The notes under the pieces: generated by a model
Database searches by the model: none
Told to the model about the DNA's origin: nothing
The model's input: only the letters and a program-made list of their open reading frames with translations
Shown: one piece after another, positions 35,101 through 48,838 of the stretch
Layout: each line of letters opens with the position of its first letter
How positions within the stretch are numbered: position 1 is the stretch's first letter
Program-made: the position numbers and the translations under genes
DNA from: Phylloscopus collybita
Lineage: Eukaryota; Chordata; Aves; Passeriformes; Phylloscopidae
Direction: 5' to 3'
NCBI GenBank assembly: GCA_027886175.1
Contig: JAJNNQ010000024.1
Location: forward strand, 32,901,001 to 32,965,000
DNA length: 64,000 nucleotides

Positions 35101-38100
35101 TGGAGGCCCAGCAAGGGAGAAGCAGCCTAGAAGGTCTCGAAGCGCTGCCCTGCATGCTGACTTGAAACACTTAAACCTTCCAGCTGGCCAGCAGCTCTGC
35201 AGCAGCAATGCTGCCTTCGGATTCTTGGCCTTGTCCCAGCACTTGGACTTACTGGAAGCAGCTCTGCTGCTGCTGGGGCTGAGGCACGTGTGACTGGAAC
35301 ACGGTGTGCTCACACCAGTGGTATGCATCTGAGTGCTGGCCTTGGGAAGGAGCCTGTGTTTCTGCCTCATTTGTCACCTTTCTTCACCCAAGGTGCACTG
35401 TTTGCTTCATGTATCTTGCAGTGTGTTGTCCGTCTTGTTTGAAACTCTTCCAGGATTCATGGTTTCTTTTGCTGCTGCCAAATGCTAGATTTCTAGATGT
35501 CCTGTTGAAACTTCCCTTCACCTTGGTTCATTGTGTTAGTGCTCATCAGAATGCTCTTCCTTAGTAATGGAAATAATGGGGCTTTTTCAATCCTTTCCCC
35601 ATGTAAATCCTGTGGATTCCATGTTGCTTTCTTGTAGCTTCTGCCTGGCTGAGATTTAATAGCTGTTCTTTCCCTTTTCAGATCTTTCTTTTCCTGTGTA
35701 GTACTCCTAGTTGTTTTATCTACTCCCTCCCTCTCATTTATGCCTTACAGTTTTTCTCATAATAGTATGACAGCTTCTATACAGAGCTAGATTAATGCAG
35801 CGTTCCTTTGTAATGAACTTCATTACATTTTTCTGTGCTGCTTTATCTGTCTTTTAATTTTATGATGCCTATGATCTATGTGAACTTGCTCTATAGATTT
35901 CTGATATAATTTTAAATGCCTAGGAAGATCTAGTAGTCTCAGTAAAGATCCACTGATTTGAGTTATTATTTATGTGTACTCATTTTTATAGTTCCTCAGG
36001 AAGCTTTCAAACACAACTTATACAGTTCAGTAGTTCCTTCAGTATTTGTGTCCTTCAGTATTTTTTTTTCCTATTTTGTTATTAGAAGTGTGGTGGCCAA
36101 TACAAGTTGAAGCTGAACTGCTGAAGTTGTAACTTCAATTAATGTCCCAGTAAACAAAATCAAGGCTAGCTTAGTATTTGGAAAGGAGGATTATGCAACG
36201 TAAGAAATGGATTTTGTAGCTTAAAAACAAACACCCCAAACTCCCATTTTTTCATGTTTATTTTATGATTTTATTTTTTAAGTCAGCCTTGGTCCTGTGT
36301 TCCAGCCTGCAGGAACGCTGTGTTGTATTTCACTGAGTGACAGGAAGTTTATATTGATCCTTCATGCACATTAGTAAGTAGGGAGTCCAGTAATTACATA
36401 TTGGCAACATTCCTGTTGGGATGACTTGGTTTTCTCCCCTTGAGGTCCTTCTGAAATATCAAATGGAAACAGGAGTTTTCATTTCCTGACACTCTGAAGT
36501 GCAGTTATCGTAGACTTTGAAGTGGAATATATTAAAACTGGCTGGTGGAAATGAAAATCTAATTGCTGCTCTGCCATCCTGGTGATAAGCTGTAAGCGAA
36601 AACAGGGTGAGGTTGAAGTTAGTGACCAAACCAGGTGATTCTGTGTAGTTGATTCTTCTGAACAAGAAAGCATACCTAATGGGAGATGGTTATGCTCTCC
36701 AATGTGCTTGAATTGCATTGCTTTGCAATTTCTTGAAACTTGGTAACCTCTCTAGTGATGAGCTGTAGTTTGCACCAGAATTATGTGAGATGATTCCAGA
36801 AACAAACCCATGAAGTAAAATTTGTAGTATCTGAAAACAGATAGAAGGATGAATGAAGTTCTACATGATGCCATCTGACAGGCTTTGGTTTTTATAATTA
36901 TTTTTAATTTCTTCCTGCAGTGATGGAAAAAGATAAAGCTATACGATCCAGGAATTGACTGTGTAGAGCATCTTGATATCCAGGCAATGAAATGGATATT
37001 TTCAACCTCAAAACCTTGTTTGTTTGCTTGTGTGTTTTACTTAAAGGGATACTTTGACTCTACTACAACTTAGGAAAGTGGCTCCTATTTTCTAAAATAT
37101 ATACCTTTCTCCTGTTTCACAGTGGGACGCAAAAATCTTACTATAATGAAAAATCTTTCTGCAGAAAAATCTTACTGTGGTGAATGTTGTATTTGTTGGT
37201 CCTGATATTAAATGATCTCTTTATGTATAGTCAACTTTTTAAACAGCAAATGTTTTCTTCTTTCCTCTCTGAGGGTAACATTTATTTCTATTGGTTTTGA
37301 GTCTTGTAAAAACCATGAGAGTGAAAAGTCTTCATTTGTTTGATAGAGAGAGCAAGAACATTTCAAAATTTGAAAAGATCCTTGCGCTTGGTAAATCTTG
37401 CTGTCATTCTGTGTACAAACATGGAAGGTGGCATCTCTTAATACCGGGTAAATCACACTGATCACCTTGTCAAAAGTTGAACATGATAATTTTTGCTTCT
37501 TTTTTATGATAGCACTTTTCCTCCCTCATCGAAAACAGCATCTTTATTCTAACTCTCTTATTTTTTCCTTATCGTTTTGCATCCTGTTTATTATTCCTTT
37601 ATGACCGTGTTAGTTTACAACTTATTTACAAGTTTACTTTTTTTCCTCTTTTGACTCTTCATCCTAATTTATTGTAGCAATTACTTTCTAGTGTGGAATT
37701 AACTACATATTTGGAAAAATGGAAGTTTTCCAAAGGTTCTTCAAATTTGTGTCCTTCCCAACTGTGTGTACAATGTCTGTGCAACAGTAAGCTGTATATT
37801 GTGCCTGTGTTTGCCTATAGAAGTTATTTCTCCTTTTAAATTATTTTTCTTTGTACTTGTGGTCAGTCTTTGTACAGATCTTTGTGTTTTAGTGATAGTA
37901 CACATAATTTTTAGGGCCTGAAGACAACTTTGAATGTACATGCATTAGAAAAAGACTTGTGAGGTTTTGCTGCTGTATTTGTAGAACGGGAAGCAGATGT
38001 GGTTTAACACTCATATTGTTCTTCCTACAAACAGAAGCTTGTTGAAAAGATGTTTTGCATAAATTTGATTTTGTTCTGGTACCTTATGGCATTCTCTCAA

Positions 38101-41100
38101 TGAATAAAACATTACTTTGAAACAATGATTTGCATTAAAACAGTCTTAAAAGACTTCTATGGAAATTTGTGCAGTCAGTCACATTATCATGATTAGACAT
38201 TAATTTAGCCCTGTACCTACTACCTTGTATAATCTCTGTGGACGTGGTCAGGTTTAGTACTTTGATAGGCTACTGCATCATGTAATCTGATTGTGGAGCT
38301 TCCTGAGCTCCACCCTGAAAGCAGGTTCATCGTGCTGCTCATTTCTGTTGGGAAGCAGTTGTAAATATTTCCTCTCCAATGGGAAGCTTTCCTCTTTATT
38401 CTAGCCTGTGTTTATTTAGGGTTAGTTTATATCTATTTAGTCATTGTCAGTATTATCCTTCAGTTCAAACAGCTCCCTTTTGTCTTTGGCATTGACCCAC
38501 GTTGTCTTTACAGAGCACAGTTTTGTTCCATCCAGTCATTGTTTTGCTCAGTGAGCTGAGCAATTTTTGTCCCTTCTGAAATTGTAGGCTCCCTTTCATC
38601 ACTCCCATCTGAGTGGAGCTTCTCTGCACCTGATGAGCTTTCTCTTTTCTTTTATGAATAACTAGAGAACAGTGTATTCTACAGTTGACTTGCATGAAGA
38701 CATGACTATTTTTACTGCCCCTGCTGGAAATAAATTTAAGGGGTTTGGTGCATACAGTGATGGTTTATGGTCAGTTACCATAAAGTTTAAATTCACTTTT
38801 CTACCTCTTCAAATAGATTAATTCTACATATGGAATAAGGATTCATATTCATATTGAATGGAGTGTTCATGGTCATCATATTTAATCCTGTTCTTGTCAT
38901 TTCAGTCTGCAAGTTCATTCATTTCTCCCTCAGTATGGTTTGCCTTTCTGTTGATGGACACATTGAAGATAAAATGTTGAGAAGCAGTCTTCGGTCACTA
39001 AAGAAAAATTAGGTCGCTCCCTGGACCAGTATTCAAGGAATCCATTAGTGAAATATAAGAATGCTGTACAGAGTTAAGCCCAGGTCTGTCCATGTGCATT
39101 CATCAATTTCTGATGTATCCTGTTTCTTATAGGCATAGCAAATAGTTTCTTCTTTAGTTACTTTACATATCTTCTGCCTTGTGCCTTAGTTGCAAGTTCT
39201 CCATTCTCTGGTTTTCCCATGGAGTTCTGCTGCTTTATGTTCCCCCCATTTCAAAAAAAGGAAATGCAGTAAAAAAAGATGAGAATTTTTTTGACAGTTT
39301 GATCTGTTTTCCCATTTTCAACTTCCGTATTTATTTTCTTCAAAGCTTGTTTCACTTCCTTGTTTGTTAAATGACTTCGGAGTTACGGGTCTGCATTGTG
39401 CCACCTTTTTCTTCTTTCTTGGTATTCTTTGCTAATCTTTGTGCATATCCCATTGCCATTTTTTTATGGAATTAGTAAAAATCCCTTTTAATGAATTTAT
39501 AAGCTATTCTGTGTGAAGATAATCCTGTAAAGACTAGCTAGACTTTTATGAAATATGCATTCCTGGGGACCTTGGGTTTGCAAGAGGCCTTGGAGTTTTT
39601 GTTCTTATAAAAAGTAATTTTGCTAGCAGCATGCCAGATGACTTTATTGTTCCCCTGCCCCCATTTCCCCTTTTAAAAAAATGTACAGAACTGTCAATAA
39701 GTATGTTTGCAGATAGGCTTGCCTAATCCATGCTGCAAATGTTCTTAATAATACAGGCCAAGAAGTGCAGAGAAGGAGTGGCAGGAATGTACAGCTAGAT
39801 TAGGTCTATGGTATTTCCTCTGTCAGCAAGATGGTCCCAGATTAAATGCTCGTAAATTTTCAATAATTTAACGTAATTATAGCTTTACAGGAAGTGTTGA
39901 AACCTTCCCTTCCCTTTCCTACAGAAGAATCTGTTTTCTGCATTCTTACTCCCATCTGAAGTTTGTTATCCTACAACAACTCTCTTCCACGTCATTTGCC
40001 TTCCCAATTGTGGATAAACATCATGGTATTTCTTTTGTTTGGCATTTTCATATTTGAATTTTTGCCAGGTTTTTGACAGTTTCATAACTAAGTGACCTTG
40101 AACAGTGACATTTATATAATGTCTACTGACTTCTCTTGAGAATGGGCATAGTTGAGCACCGCTTTAGAAAGCGGAAAGTTTCGCTCTCCAGACTGTATAA
40201 CCTTTATTCGACTTTTCAAGGCTCAATCACATATTTGCATGGTTTCGAGGAGGACATGGCAATGGTCAGTGTGTCACACAACAGCATTTGTGTGAATTTC
40301 TTCCAAACCTGGTCTCTGTTGAAAGTGAATCACTACCCATTGCAACACTGTGGGGATGTGGTAAAAGGGTAATGATTCCACGAAGAATTTAAACATGAAA
40401 AATGCCTTTTATATCCTTGCAGACAGTTTTGTGTTTTCCGCTGAGCTTCTTTTACGTGGACTTCTTACTTCAGAGCTGACTAGAAGAGTGAGGTCTCTGG
40501 CACATCTGATTTGACTGTTATAACTTGGTGAAATTCTTGGTTGGGCAGGATATGATGTTAAATCAGTAAAAAGGAGATTTAAAGAAGTTCTGATAAAAAT
40601 CAGATGAGATTTTTAACTGGCTGAGAAGACTGTCTCAAAGTGAGATTTGTATCTACTTTGTGAGAATATAGAGGAGCTACCTTGTTCAAGGAAACTAGGT
40701 GCACTTCTGCTATATGTGTTCTGAAATAACCTTTTTTCCATTTGAGTACGAATTTTTCTTTAAGACTGTGAAGTATGGAGTGCTGCAATACCTTAGGGTT
40801 ATATGAAGATAGTTTGATATGTTTTGCTTTTCTTTTGGATGGATCTTGGCAAGTAGGACTCCTAAAAAAATAGCTACTTGAGTTAGGGGTGTGATTCAGA
40901 AAGGACCTGCTCGCTCTTGTTCTTTTTTCTAGAATGTGAAATGCTTCTGGGATTTTCTGCTGAATAAAAAATACAGAAATAGGGGGGATTTTGGTGTCTT
41001 CATAGCCTCGTAAATTGTATATTGCATTGGGATATTTGCAAATTAGATTTCAGTTTTATATATATTTAACTGATGGTGTATGAAAATGTGCAGTTTATTT

Positions 41101-41424
41101 TATATACGCTTTTTTAATCAGATTTGCTCGTTTTCCCAAATTGTATGGTATTTAATTCCCATAACATAACCTCTATTCTCAAAATTATGATTTGTGGTTA
41201 AGCTAAAAAGCTGAATCTGCATCCCTTCTGTTGAGAGATGCGCCATTTCCTTTTGTTTCACTTAACCTTTGCAGGATTTCATTGCACTTTTGCTTAGGTC
41301 AGCACAGTTTGGAAAAGAGGAACAAACCAAATCTAAATCAGCGTACATGAGCTGGGTTCTTGGCTTTTATTGCTTTCTCTGGTCTCTGCAATACATGTCA
41401 TTTCTTTGCATTGGGTGGAATGTA

Positions 41425-41530
41425 GGACAGAGTCCTAGAAAGGTTTGAGTTGGAAGGGACCCTCAACAAGACCATCTAGTTCCAAGCCCCTTCCTGAGGC
41501 CAGGGACGCTTTCCACTAGACCAGGGATGG
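41425..41530 (-). mobile_element. CR1 3' end fragment, antisense in intron 1
   Basis: 'ggtttgagttggaagggacc' and 'ctttccactagaccaggga' are the reverse complement of the CR1 tail. It ends about 140 bp before the exon 2 acceptor and is antisense to ACER3. Confidence 0.88.
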
Positions 41531-41671
41531 AAAGTATTGGTGTCTTGCTGAGTCACTTTCTGGATGAAAACTGTTGAACCTGTCTCTAATGAGTGAATGT
41601 AATTTTGTTAGATTTAGTTAAAGTGCATAGTACCCAATTCTAAGTCTCTGCTTTCTGTTTCTATCCTACAG

Positions 41672-41782
41672 GGAACACAGTGAGTAACCTGATTTTCATT
41701 CTACCTCCAATCTATGGTGCGATTCAGACCTATAAAGATGGCCTTGAAAAACGGTATTTAGCTGCGTATTTGTGTCTTACAG
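41672..41782 (+). CDS. ACER3: ACER3 coding exon 2 (residues 35-71 plus one base)
   Basis: The acceptor is ctatcctacag|GG, which completes Trp35 (T+GG). The exon reads WNTVSNLIFILPPIYGAIQ and then a short charged loop (KDGLEKR) before the next hydrophobic stretch. The donor is ACAG|gtatgt. It encodes the first transmembrane helix (about residues 38-55), a short loop, and the start of the second helix (about 62 onward). The motif WNTVSNL and the loop GLEKRY are characteristic of alkaline ceramidases of the ACER3/YPC1 type. An antisense CR1 fragment ends about 140 bp upstream of the acceptor. Introns on both sides are phase 1, so the exon (111 nt, 37 codons) could be skipped in frame, although this would delete a membrane helix. 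Confidence 0.97.
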
Positions 41783-44722
41783 GTATGTGTAAAACTTAAT
41801 TTGCTCTTTCATTATAAGGAGGGCTCAGATATGCAGTGGAAAATATATCTAGATTCTCATAAACCCAGTGGTTAAATCTAAATACTATGTGTGTGAAAAG
41901 TAGACTTCAATTTGCTACAGTTGTTAACGTTTACAGAAAACTTTATCTGTTGGAGGAACATGAAATTAGAATTCACTAAATAATTTGATCAAATTTTAAA
42001 GTGATCCTTTTCCAGCTTTGGGTCCTGCTCAGTGCATCTTGCTTTGTGCTTTCCTAAAGATTTACAGAAGGTGTCCTGTGTATTCTGCTTATAAACAATT
42101 TCACACTGCACTAATTTTTTTTTGTGACATTTGTATGGGAGAGTAATATAAGAAGTGGCCAAGATGTAGAGGGAACTGGAAAGGCATTCTTTCATGACTT
42201 GGAATTTGTTTCCAGTTCCTCTTTGGCATATATCACCCAGCCATCGTGTCTGGGAAGTTTTGCAAGAATGGAAGAACAACATGATATTCATGTTTAGATC
42301 AAGCAAGGGAAGTCTGTCCATTCTAAAATATCAAAATTCAGAAAAGAACCAACTCCCTTTTAAATGCTAATTGTGTGACTAGAAGTCTTGTTCCTTATGA
42401 GAAAAGACATTTGAAGATGGTTCAGATTTGGCAGTTGGGTCTCAAAACTAGATTTCATAGAATTCCTATTTTTCACAGGATTTCTGTGTTTGCTATATCT
42501 CCTGTCTTTATGGAGATTTTTCCCAATCTTTGGAGTGGTAAGAGATTGATAAATGTTACTTTTAAGATTGGCATGTTATGCATTTAGGCGGAATTTGTTG
42601 AAAAACACATATCCATATGCTAAATGTATCCTTGATACCAGTTAGACTGTAACATATACAGGGTTCAAATTCACAAGTTTTCAGTTATATCAGCTTTGCT
42701 GATCTATGTGAAAGGCAGCAACAATGCACTGCTTTGCATATTGTCTGAGCACTTTCTAATTAGCCATTTCTGTGGTTTCAAGTAATTACTGATTTTTGTT
42801 TCAGTATGAAACAGAGAGAATTCTTAAAAATCAGGGTTTACTTTTAAAAAGACATGATAAGAAATGGTGTGTAAATGTTGGCTGAAGTTGACTTTGGGTG
42901 TTCTTGAATGAAAGCGTCCCATACTGCCCTTCTTTTTAAACTGTGAAAAGGAACTCCTTAAATTAAAACTCGGTTTGAAACTGTCTTCACCCTGATTTCT
43001 GGCTACCTCTGTCAGTGGCAGTTTATGATGGAGAGTGTGCTGCTATCTGACCAGAATGTCAGGCTGTCACACCAGATGGGCATTTCTCATATCCCATTTA
43101 ATGTTTAAAATATTTTTAAAAAAACCCCAAAAAACCTATCTTTGATCACAGTAAATACCTTGGACTTCAGTTTTTCCTCTCTCCTGTGTTGCTAAAGGGG
43201 ACCTCAGCCTGTGTTTACACAGCAGTGCTGGAAGGCAGTTCTGAGTTCCATCTAGGCCCTGCTCATCTGTGACTGAGTTGGCTTTGATTCCTGTCTGAAA
43301 AGATAAATGGCTTGATTTTTATCTCGTATTTTGGAACCTAACATTAAAGGTCTCTCCCAAAAGCGTTTCCCTTTTGCTTTGTGTCTGCTTCAGTATTTGT
43401 AACCCTATTTTATAGCAGTTGAAAGATGTAAAGAAATGTAGGAGACTTTATAGTTTCTCAGTGACAAATAGCAACAAGATGATTTGGAATCACAAAGCAC
43501 TTAACATTTGCTCTGCTACAGAATAAAAGAAGTGAATGAGAACATAAAAAGAATTTTAAATATGGTTGAAATGTGTCAGGAACATTGGCATTCTCTCTGT
43601 GCATGTGACTGAACAAGAAGCATATTGAGGTGGAGATAGAATAAGCATACAGAAAATTCTTTTTGTAAGGAAGTACCAGGCAGAATTCTTTCCATCGTAT
43701 TATTTTATTTATTAACAGATTTCACACTATTTATTTAATTTGTAACAAATAAATGTAGACTGAATCTGTGAAAAGATAGTGAATTTAACACCAGCTTGTG
43801 ATTTCACTTGAGGCAGCATGCTTCATTAAAGACCATGCAGCAGAACTTCTAACTGAAGGTTGTTTTGTCAAAGCAGAAATTCTTTAACAATTCTGCTGTG
43901 AAGATGGGGGTGGAAGGGAGGGCGCTTTAGTTAGGTTTTAACAATTTTGAATAGTTACTGAGATTTTACAAGATACTAGAAGACAGCTGTCAAAGCCAAC
44001 GTTGAAATTAAATATGTTAGCATTTCAGAACATAAGAGGTGTTGATTCTAGACATTATTTTGATCCAAATCAGCTGTTCCTTTTGCATGCTTCCAGACAT
44101 TCAGCTGACTGTCAGTTCCTTTGTGTTTTACCACACCATGTTCAGTGCTTGACTTTTATACTCACATATTCTTTGGTTGACATTTATTTCCTTTTTGAAG
44201 TAAATGCATTTTGAATTATGGAAGTGCTGTTTGTTTCACATACATGGTAAGATCTTGGCGGGACAACAAGGGGTATTTCTAAATAATTGTTCAAATAAAT
44301 TTCTTGTTCATACTGGTGCCAAGACTGAGTTACACTTTTCTGCAAGGCCTTTGAGATACAGCACACTGCTCTCAGCCCTTTTTTGTGCGGCCTTTCAGCA
44401 CAAAGTGCATGTTCTCAATTAACTCAGTAGGAGCTAGATATGATTTTTAAGCTATAGAGAACCATTTAATCAGCGTATAAATGATGAAGAATAATCTTAA
44501 GCCATTATTTCAGTATGCTGTGTCACCTGAAGTAGCTGGAACAAATCATTGGACCATTACTACCTCAAGGAATAAGTGCATGGTTTTGAGTAGTTCCTTA
44601 TGATTCTGGGCTATTGTATCAGGTTCTACACATGCCAGTTCCTCAGGCATCCTGGAGAACTGTGATTCTGAAATGGTTCATATTCTAGAAGGGTCTTGCT
44701 TTTTTAAAAAGTGTGTATCTGT

Positions 44723-44746
44723 GTATATATATATAAGTATATATAA
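44723..44746. repeat. (TA)n tract in intron 2
   Basis: Two TATATA blocks separated by AAG. Confidence 0.8.
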
Positions 44747-44967
44747 AGAAGTATAACTTCTGGGCCTAAGGAAATAAGAAAGCATTCAGTGAAGTGATGT
44801 TGGTTAGATACTTCACTTGAAATTTGGAAGGATTGTTCTGATTTGTATTTCTTTGGCCTGCTTAATAGGGCTCAGTCGTACAAGCAGTGCCAAAGTGGAG
44901 GAAAGAAAAAAAGTGCAAAATTTTTTCTGTATTAGGCAGAGCCATAGGAACTCTTAAGCAACTTACT

Positions 44968-45001
44968 AATTTAATTTCCAGTGAAATTTAATTTCCAGTG
45001 A
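44968..45001. repeat. Perfect 17-bp tandem duplication
   Basis: aatttaatttccagtga occurs twice in direct succession with no mismatch. Confidence 0.95.
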
Positions 45002-48000
45002 AACTCTGTGTCAGTGAAAACGGTTGTTAGAACCTCGTCAGTCAGCGGCAATTCCCTTCCTCTTACCTAACACCTGTAGAGAAGCTCTCAGGGCCGTGTC
45101 AGTGTTGGTAAATCAGCTGTGGTTGGGAACATTCCTGAGTGCTGAAGGCAAGCAGCGTGGAACAGGCCATGTCTGTTCATCTTAGTCTCCAAAACAAGGT
45201 GACCGCACACAGATTCCCTGCCGAGTGCAGGCCCGGGACTCTGCCGGCTGCTGGGCTGTGCCTGGAAGCTGCTTGGGGGAAGTGCTCCTTGGAACAGACC
45301 AGATTCATAGCACAGACCATTCCAGCAACTCACTAGTGCAGACACTTGTACTGCAATGTCTGGGAGTAGTAGCAGCCAAGCTGGAGTTTAATTGTAGAGC
45401 TGTGCCTCTGGAGTAACCAGTGTCTCTCCTGTCTCTTGTGCTGTGGAGGGAAACCATTACAGCATAAAATAATTCAATAAAAGTAGATAATTTAATTCCA
45501 TTCTTTCATCTTTCTTCGTTCTTTAACTTTTAACAATGCAGTGTGTTGTTGTTTATCTTTAATTAAGTTCTATCATTAAAAAAAATAAAGTGGAATTCAG
45601 CACCAAATTTAAACCCCTAAACATATGTGTCTACTTGTGCAGTCAGTAAAGCCAGGAAAATCGTTTGACTTGTTCTAAAATACTTGTTTGGCCAGCTGCA
45701 TTACTCTTAATAATGACAATCTCTAAGTGGAAGCTTTGAGGCCTAGTTCATGTGTAGATACCTAAATAAACGTGTTTGCATCTGTGAAATCCTTATAAAC
45801 AGATTTTTCTGTAGAGGATTTAGGCTCATAATGAGAATTTTGAGGGCTGATGGATAGTTACATCAAACTGAATTATCACTGATTATGTAATGCTTCTGAT
45901 GCTTCCTAAAACTATTGAAAAAAAATCCTCTAGGTTTCAAATCCTGAAGGTTTATAGGGTTTGTATATAGAACTGGATCTTTTGCATAATATAGATTATT
46001 TCTAGCCATAGGTATTGCCTGTCAGTTTTTTGACAGTACATATATGAAGTAAAGTTTGTAGATGCATTGTTTTTACATCATCATAACACCACTCTTTTAT
46101 CTGCTGGCAGTAACCACACAGGGTGTTTGCTGCAGTAGAGAAAAAGACTCTGTTACATGTTACTCTCTACATGGAGCAGCAAGCCTGACTTTGCATTTCT
46201 AGTCTTCTGAAGTGCCATTTTGCTCTCATAATATTGTGACTTAATGTGTATTCTATGCTTAGTCCATAATTTATATATATATCCCCTGTAACTTGGGAGG
46301 TTCATGGATATAAAAATACCAAGTGACTTGTAGTATTTATGAAAAATGAGTTACAGTAGTTAGAGAGGAAATGGTATTTACTGCTTCAGATGGTGTTAAA
46401 GCTTCCCAACCAATATTCAGCTTTTAGCAAGTTAAGCTCCTTTGCAAAAGGAAACACCTAAAATATCAAAACTGTAACCCCTGCTTACAAGGTGAGGAGC
46501 AAGTCACTTGTTCAGTGTGTCAGTGAGTGTATGGGAGAGTTGCTTCTCCTGAAAACTTGTGTCATTGCAGTGACTGTGATCACTCATATTTTGAAAAGTA
46601 CAAAACTGGCAGAATGTCTCATTGCAGATGGTTTTTTTGAAGTAAGTATTTCTTAGAAATGTCTCAAGCCTGGAACCATAAGATCTGTCCCTATAAGCTT
46701 TTCTTCTTCCAGATGTCTATTTTATATAGATAGATACTATAGATAAAACATTGTTCTACAATGCATAGCAAAATTCTGTAATCAGAGAAAGTCCAGATGT
46801 GATTATTACACAGAAGCAAGAGGGATTCTGTTCATTTTAACTGTAGAAATTACTATAGTCATGGGATTAATTACTTCAAACACTAATATCTGCAGCATTC
46901 TTGATTTTTTCAAAGACTGAGGAAGAAAAATTAATCTAGAAATAATTTCTTCTTGTTGTAAAGGAGGAAGGGAAGTTCAGTTGCTGATTGTTGAGATTTA
47001 TTAACCCAAATAACTAACAAAAACAAACAAGAAAGCCCCTGAAACACATTTTGTTAATTTAAAATCTGTTGAAATTTCTTATGCAATGATTTTGCCCATA
47101 CTTGAAAATGACATTCGTTACAAATTGTAAGAGTTTGTATTCTGTGACAGCCAGGATAATGGATGGCACTGTTTTAATGATGATCTTAATGGGATTTTTT
47201 TCTCCAGAATGAACAGTTGTCATATATTCTGTATGCATAGAAAAATGGCTATGAGAATTGTCATTAGAATCTCAATGAAGGTGAAGCAGTTGTTGCTTAT
47301 CATTTGGAAAGATTTTTCAAAAGCAGACCAATGTAATTAGAGTTTACAGAAGTGCATGTGGTAGTTTATTTTCTGGTAGGAGCTGTGCTTAATTTTCCCA
47401 GAGAAATGATGACACTGAAGTGTTTGGTAATACATTTTGAAATGTTTCTGTGTTACAGTTTTGCGTTTCAGTAAAGTGACATGCCTAGGTATTTAATTTC
47501 ATTAAGTGTAATAATCACAGTTCCAGTTAATAACGTCGAAGGAGGCATCTCCAGACATGTCTCTTGACTGTTTTGGCAGCCTTTTACAGAGTGCACAGAG
47601 ATAGAATTCTTGTTTATGCATCAGTGAAACTTGACTGGTGTGTGTAGGCAAGGGGATACTCTGGCCACAAAACATGGCAGCACTACTCAGTGATCAAGGC
47701 TTGAGTGCAAATTATTTGGCTTTCTCTGAAACTGCAGTCTGAGGTAAAACACAGTTTCTTGAAGGAGGACAGGACATTGCATTATTGTACTTATTCTTGC
47801 AAAATAAAAGTGAGCTGGTGCTTAATGAGTGTTTCACTGATAATATTTCAAAGTAATGAATGATGCATTAAATACTGTACCAGCTGTGCTCTAAACAGAG
47901 AAATCTAACTTCCAAGAAGCATTTTTCACACCTTGATGAAAAAACTGCATAGGCAAAAAGTAATAGAAATAATTTCAGAAGTAAATTCAAAATGTGTAAA

Positions 48001-48174
48001 GAAAATACTTCAAATAAATACAAATCAATTCTTAGAAGCTCATCTTTCTATATAGAGAAGGCCTGGAAGCAGTGATCTTATTTCACAAAATGAATCCATC
48101 CTATGTGGGATTGGTTTGTTTACCTTGAATTTCTGGTTCTGAGTTCTAGTAGCAATTCACTTCTGCTTTTGAAT

Positions 48175-48285
48175 CACAGAATAGTCTTGCGTTGGAATGG
48201 GGCCACAAGAATCATCGAGTCTAGCTCTTAAATGAACAGCCCCTGTGGATATCAAAGCCCAGACCTTGGTGTTACTAGCACCATG
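48175..48285 (-). mobile_element. CR1 3' end fragment, antisense in intron 2
   Basis: 'cacagaatagtcttgcgttg', 'atcatcgagtctagctctta' and 'agaccttggtgttactagca' match the reversed tail of a CR1 subfamily. It lies about 500 bp before exon 3 and is antisense to ACER3. Confidence 0.75.
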
Positions 48286-48785
48286 TTTTATGGAGACAAC
48301 AAAAGGCTTTTGGTAAAATACATGTTTTAAAACTAGACAGTAAGCAGAAATATTGAGAGGCTTCCAGGAGTACTAGTTATTGAATGATGCTTTGCCTTAT
48401 AGAAGGGTTGGAACAGAGAAATTTTAATTTACTTAAAATTTAAAAAAAATAAAAAGGAGAAAGATAAATTGATATATAATATTCCATTCATTCTGAGTTC
48501 CCTCTTCTCATCTCCTCTTTGAGATTACACCCTGCTCATAGGATACAGTTTTGAGAGGAGGTAAAAAGGACACTCATACCCAAAGCCCCTAAATTTAGGG
48601 ATTTCATTATTAACTAATATATAAAGTAGGAGGCTGTGGAAAATTGGAGTCTGTCTCTGCAGTGGAATATTGATATTCTTATTTCTTTTTCATTTTTAAG
48701 CATGTATTTCATGCATTTAAGTTAATGTACCTGAAAATTTTACCTGTGTGCTATTATGCTGATGATAGTTTTGATTTGTTTTCAG

Positions 48786-48838
48786 CTGTGGGATTGGGAT
48801 CTTGGTGTTTCCACATGACCCTGAAGTATGAAATGCAG
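48786..48838 (+). CDS. ACER3: ACER3 coding exon 3 (residues 72-89), catalytic Ser/His
   Basis: The acceptor is gttttcag|CT and the donor is CAG|gtgagt. Codon 72 is split (G+CT, Ala), and the exon continues VGLGSWCFHMTLKYEMQ. Counting from the start codon places Ser77 and His81 exactly at the human catalytic and zinc-ligand positions, in the diagnostic SWCFH motif of the CREST superfamily ceramidases. The exon is 53 nt, so skipping it would shift the frame and remove the active site. This is the strongest single piece of evidence that the gene is a functional ceramidase and not a decayed copy. Confidence 0.97.

Larger units (their letters stand above)
22634..41671 (+). other. ACER3 intron 1 (19 kb)
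   Basis: A GT-AG intron. The first ~480 bp are CpG-island sequence. The rest is AT-rich unique-looking DNA with scattered T and A runs, a (TTA)n tract, one 23-bp tandem duplication and, only near its 3' end, one CR1 fragment. A somewhat GC-richer patch lies at about 35,080-35,400. I find no coding exon in it; the short open frames on both strands have no recognisable domain. Confidence 0.9.
41783..48785 (+). other. ACER3 intron 2 (7.0 kb)
   Basis: A GT-AG, phase-1 intron. It contains a (TA)n tract, a 17-bp tandem duplication, a GC-richer patch at about 45,010-45,420, and an antisense CR1 fragment about 500 bp before exon 3. Nothing else is recognised. Confidence 0.9.
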
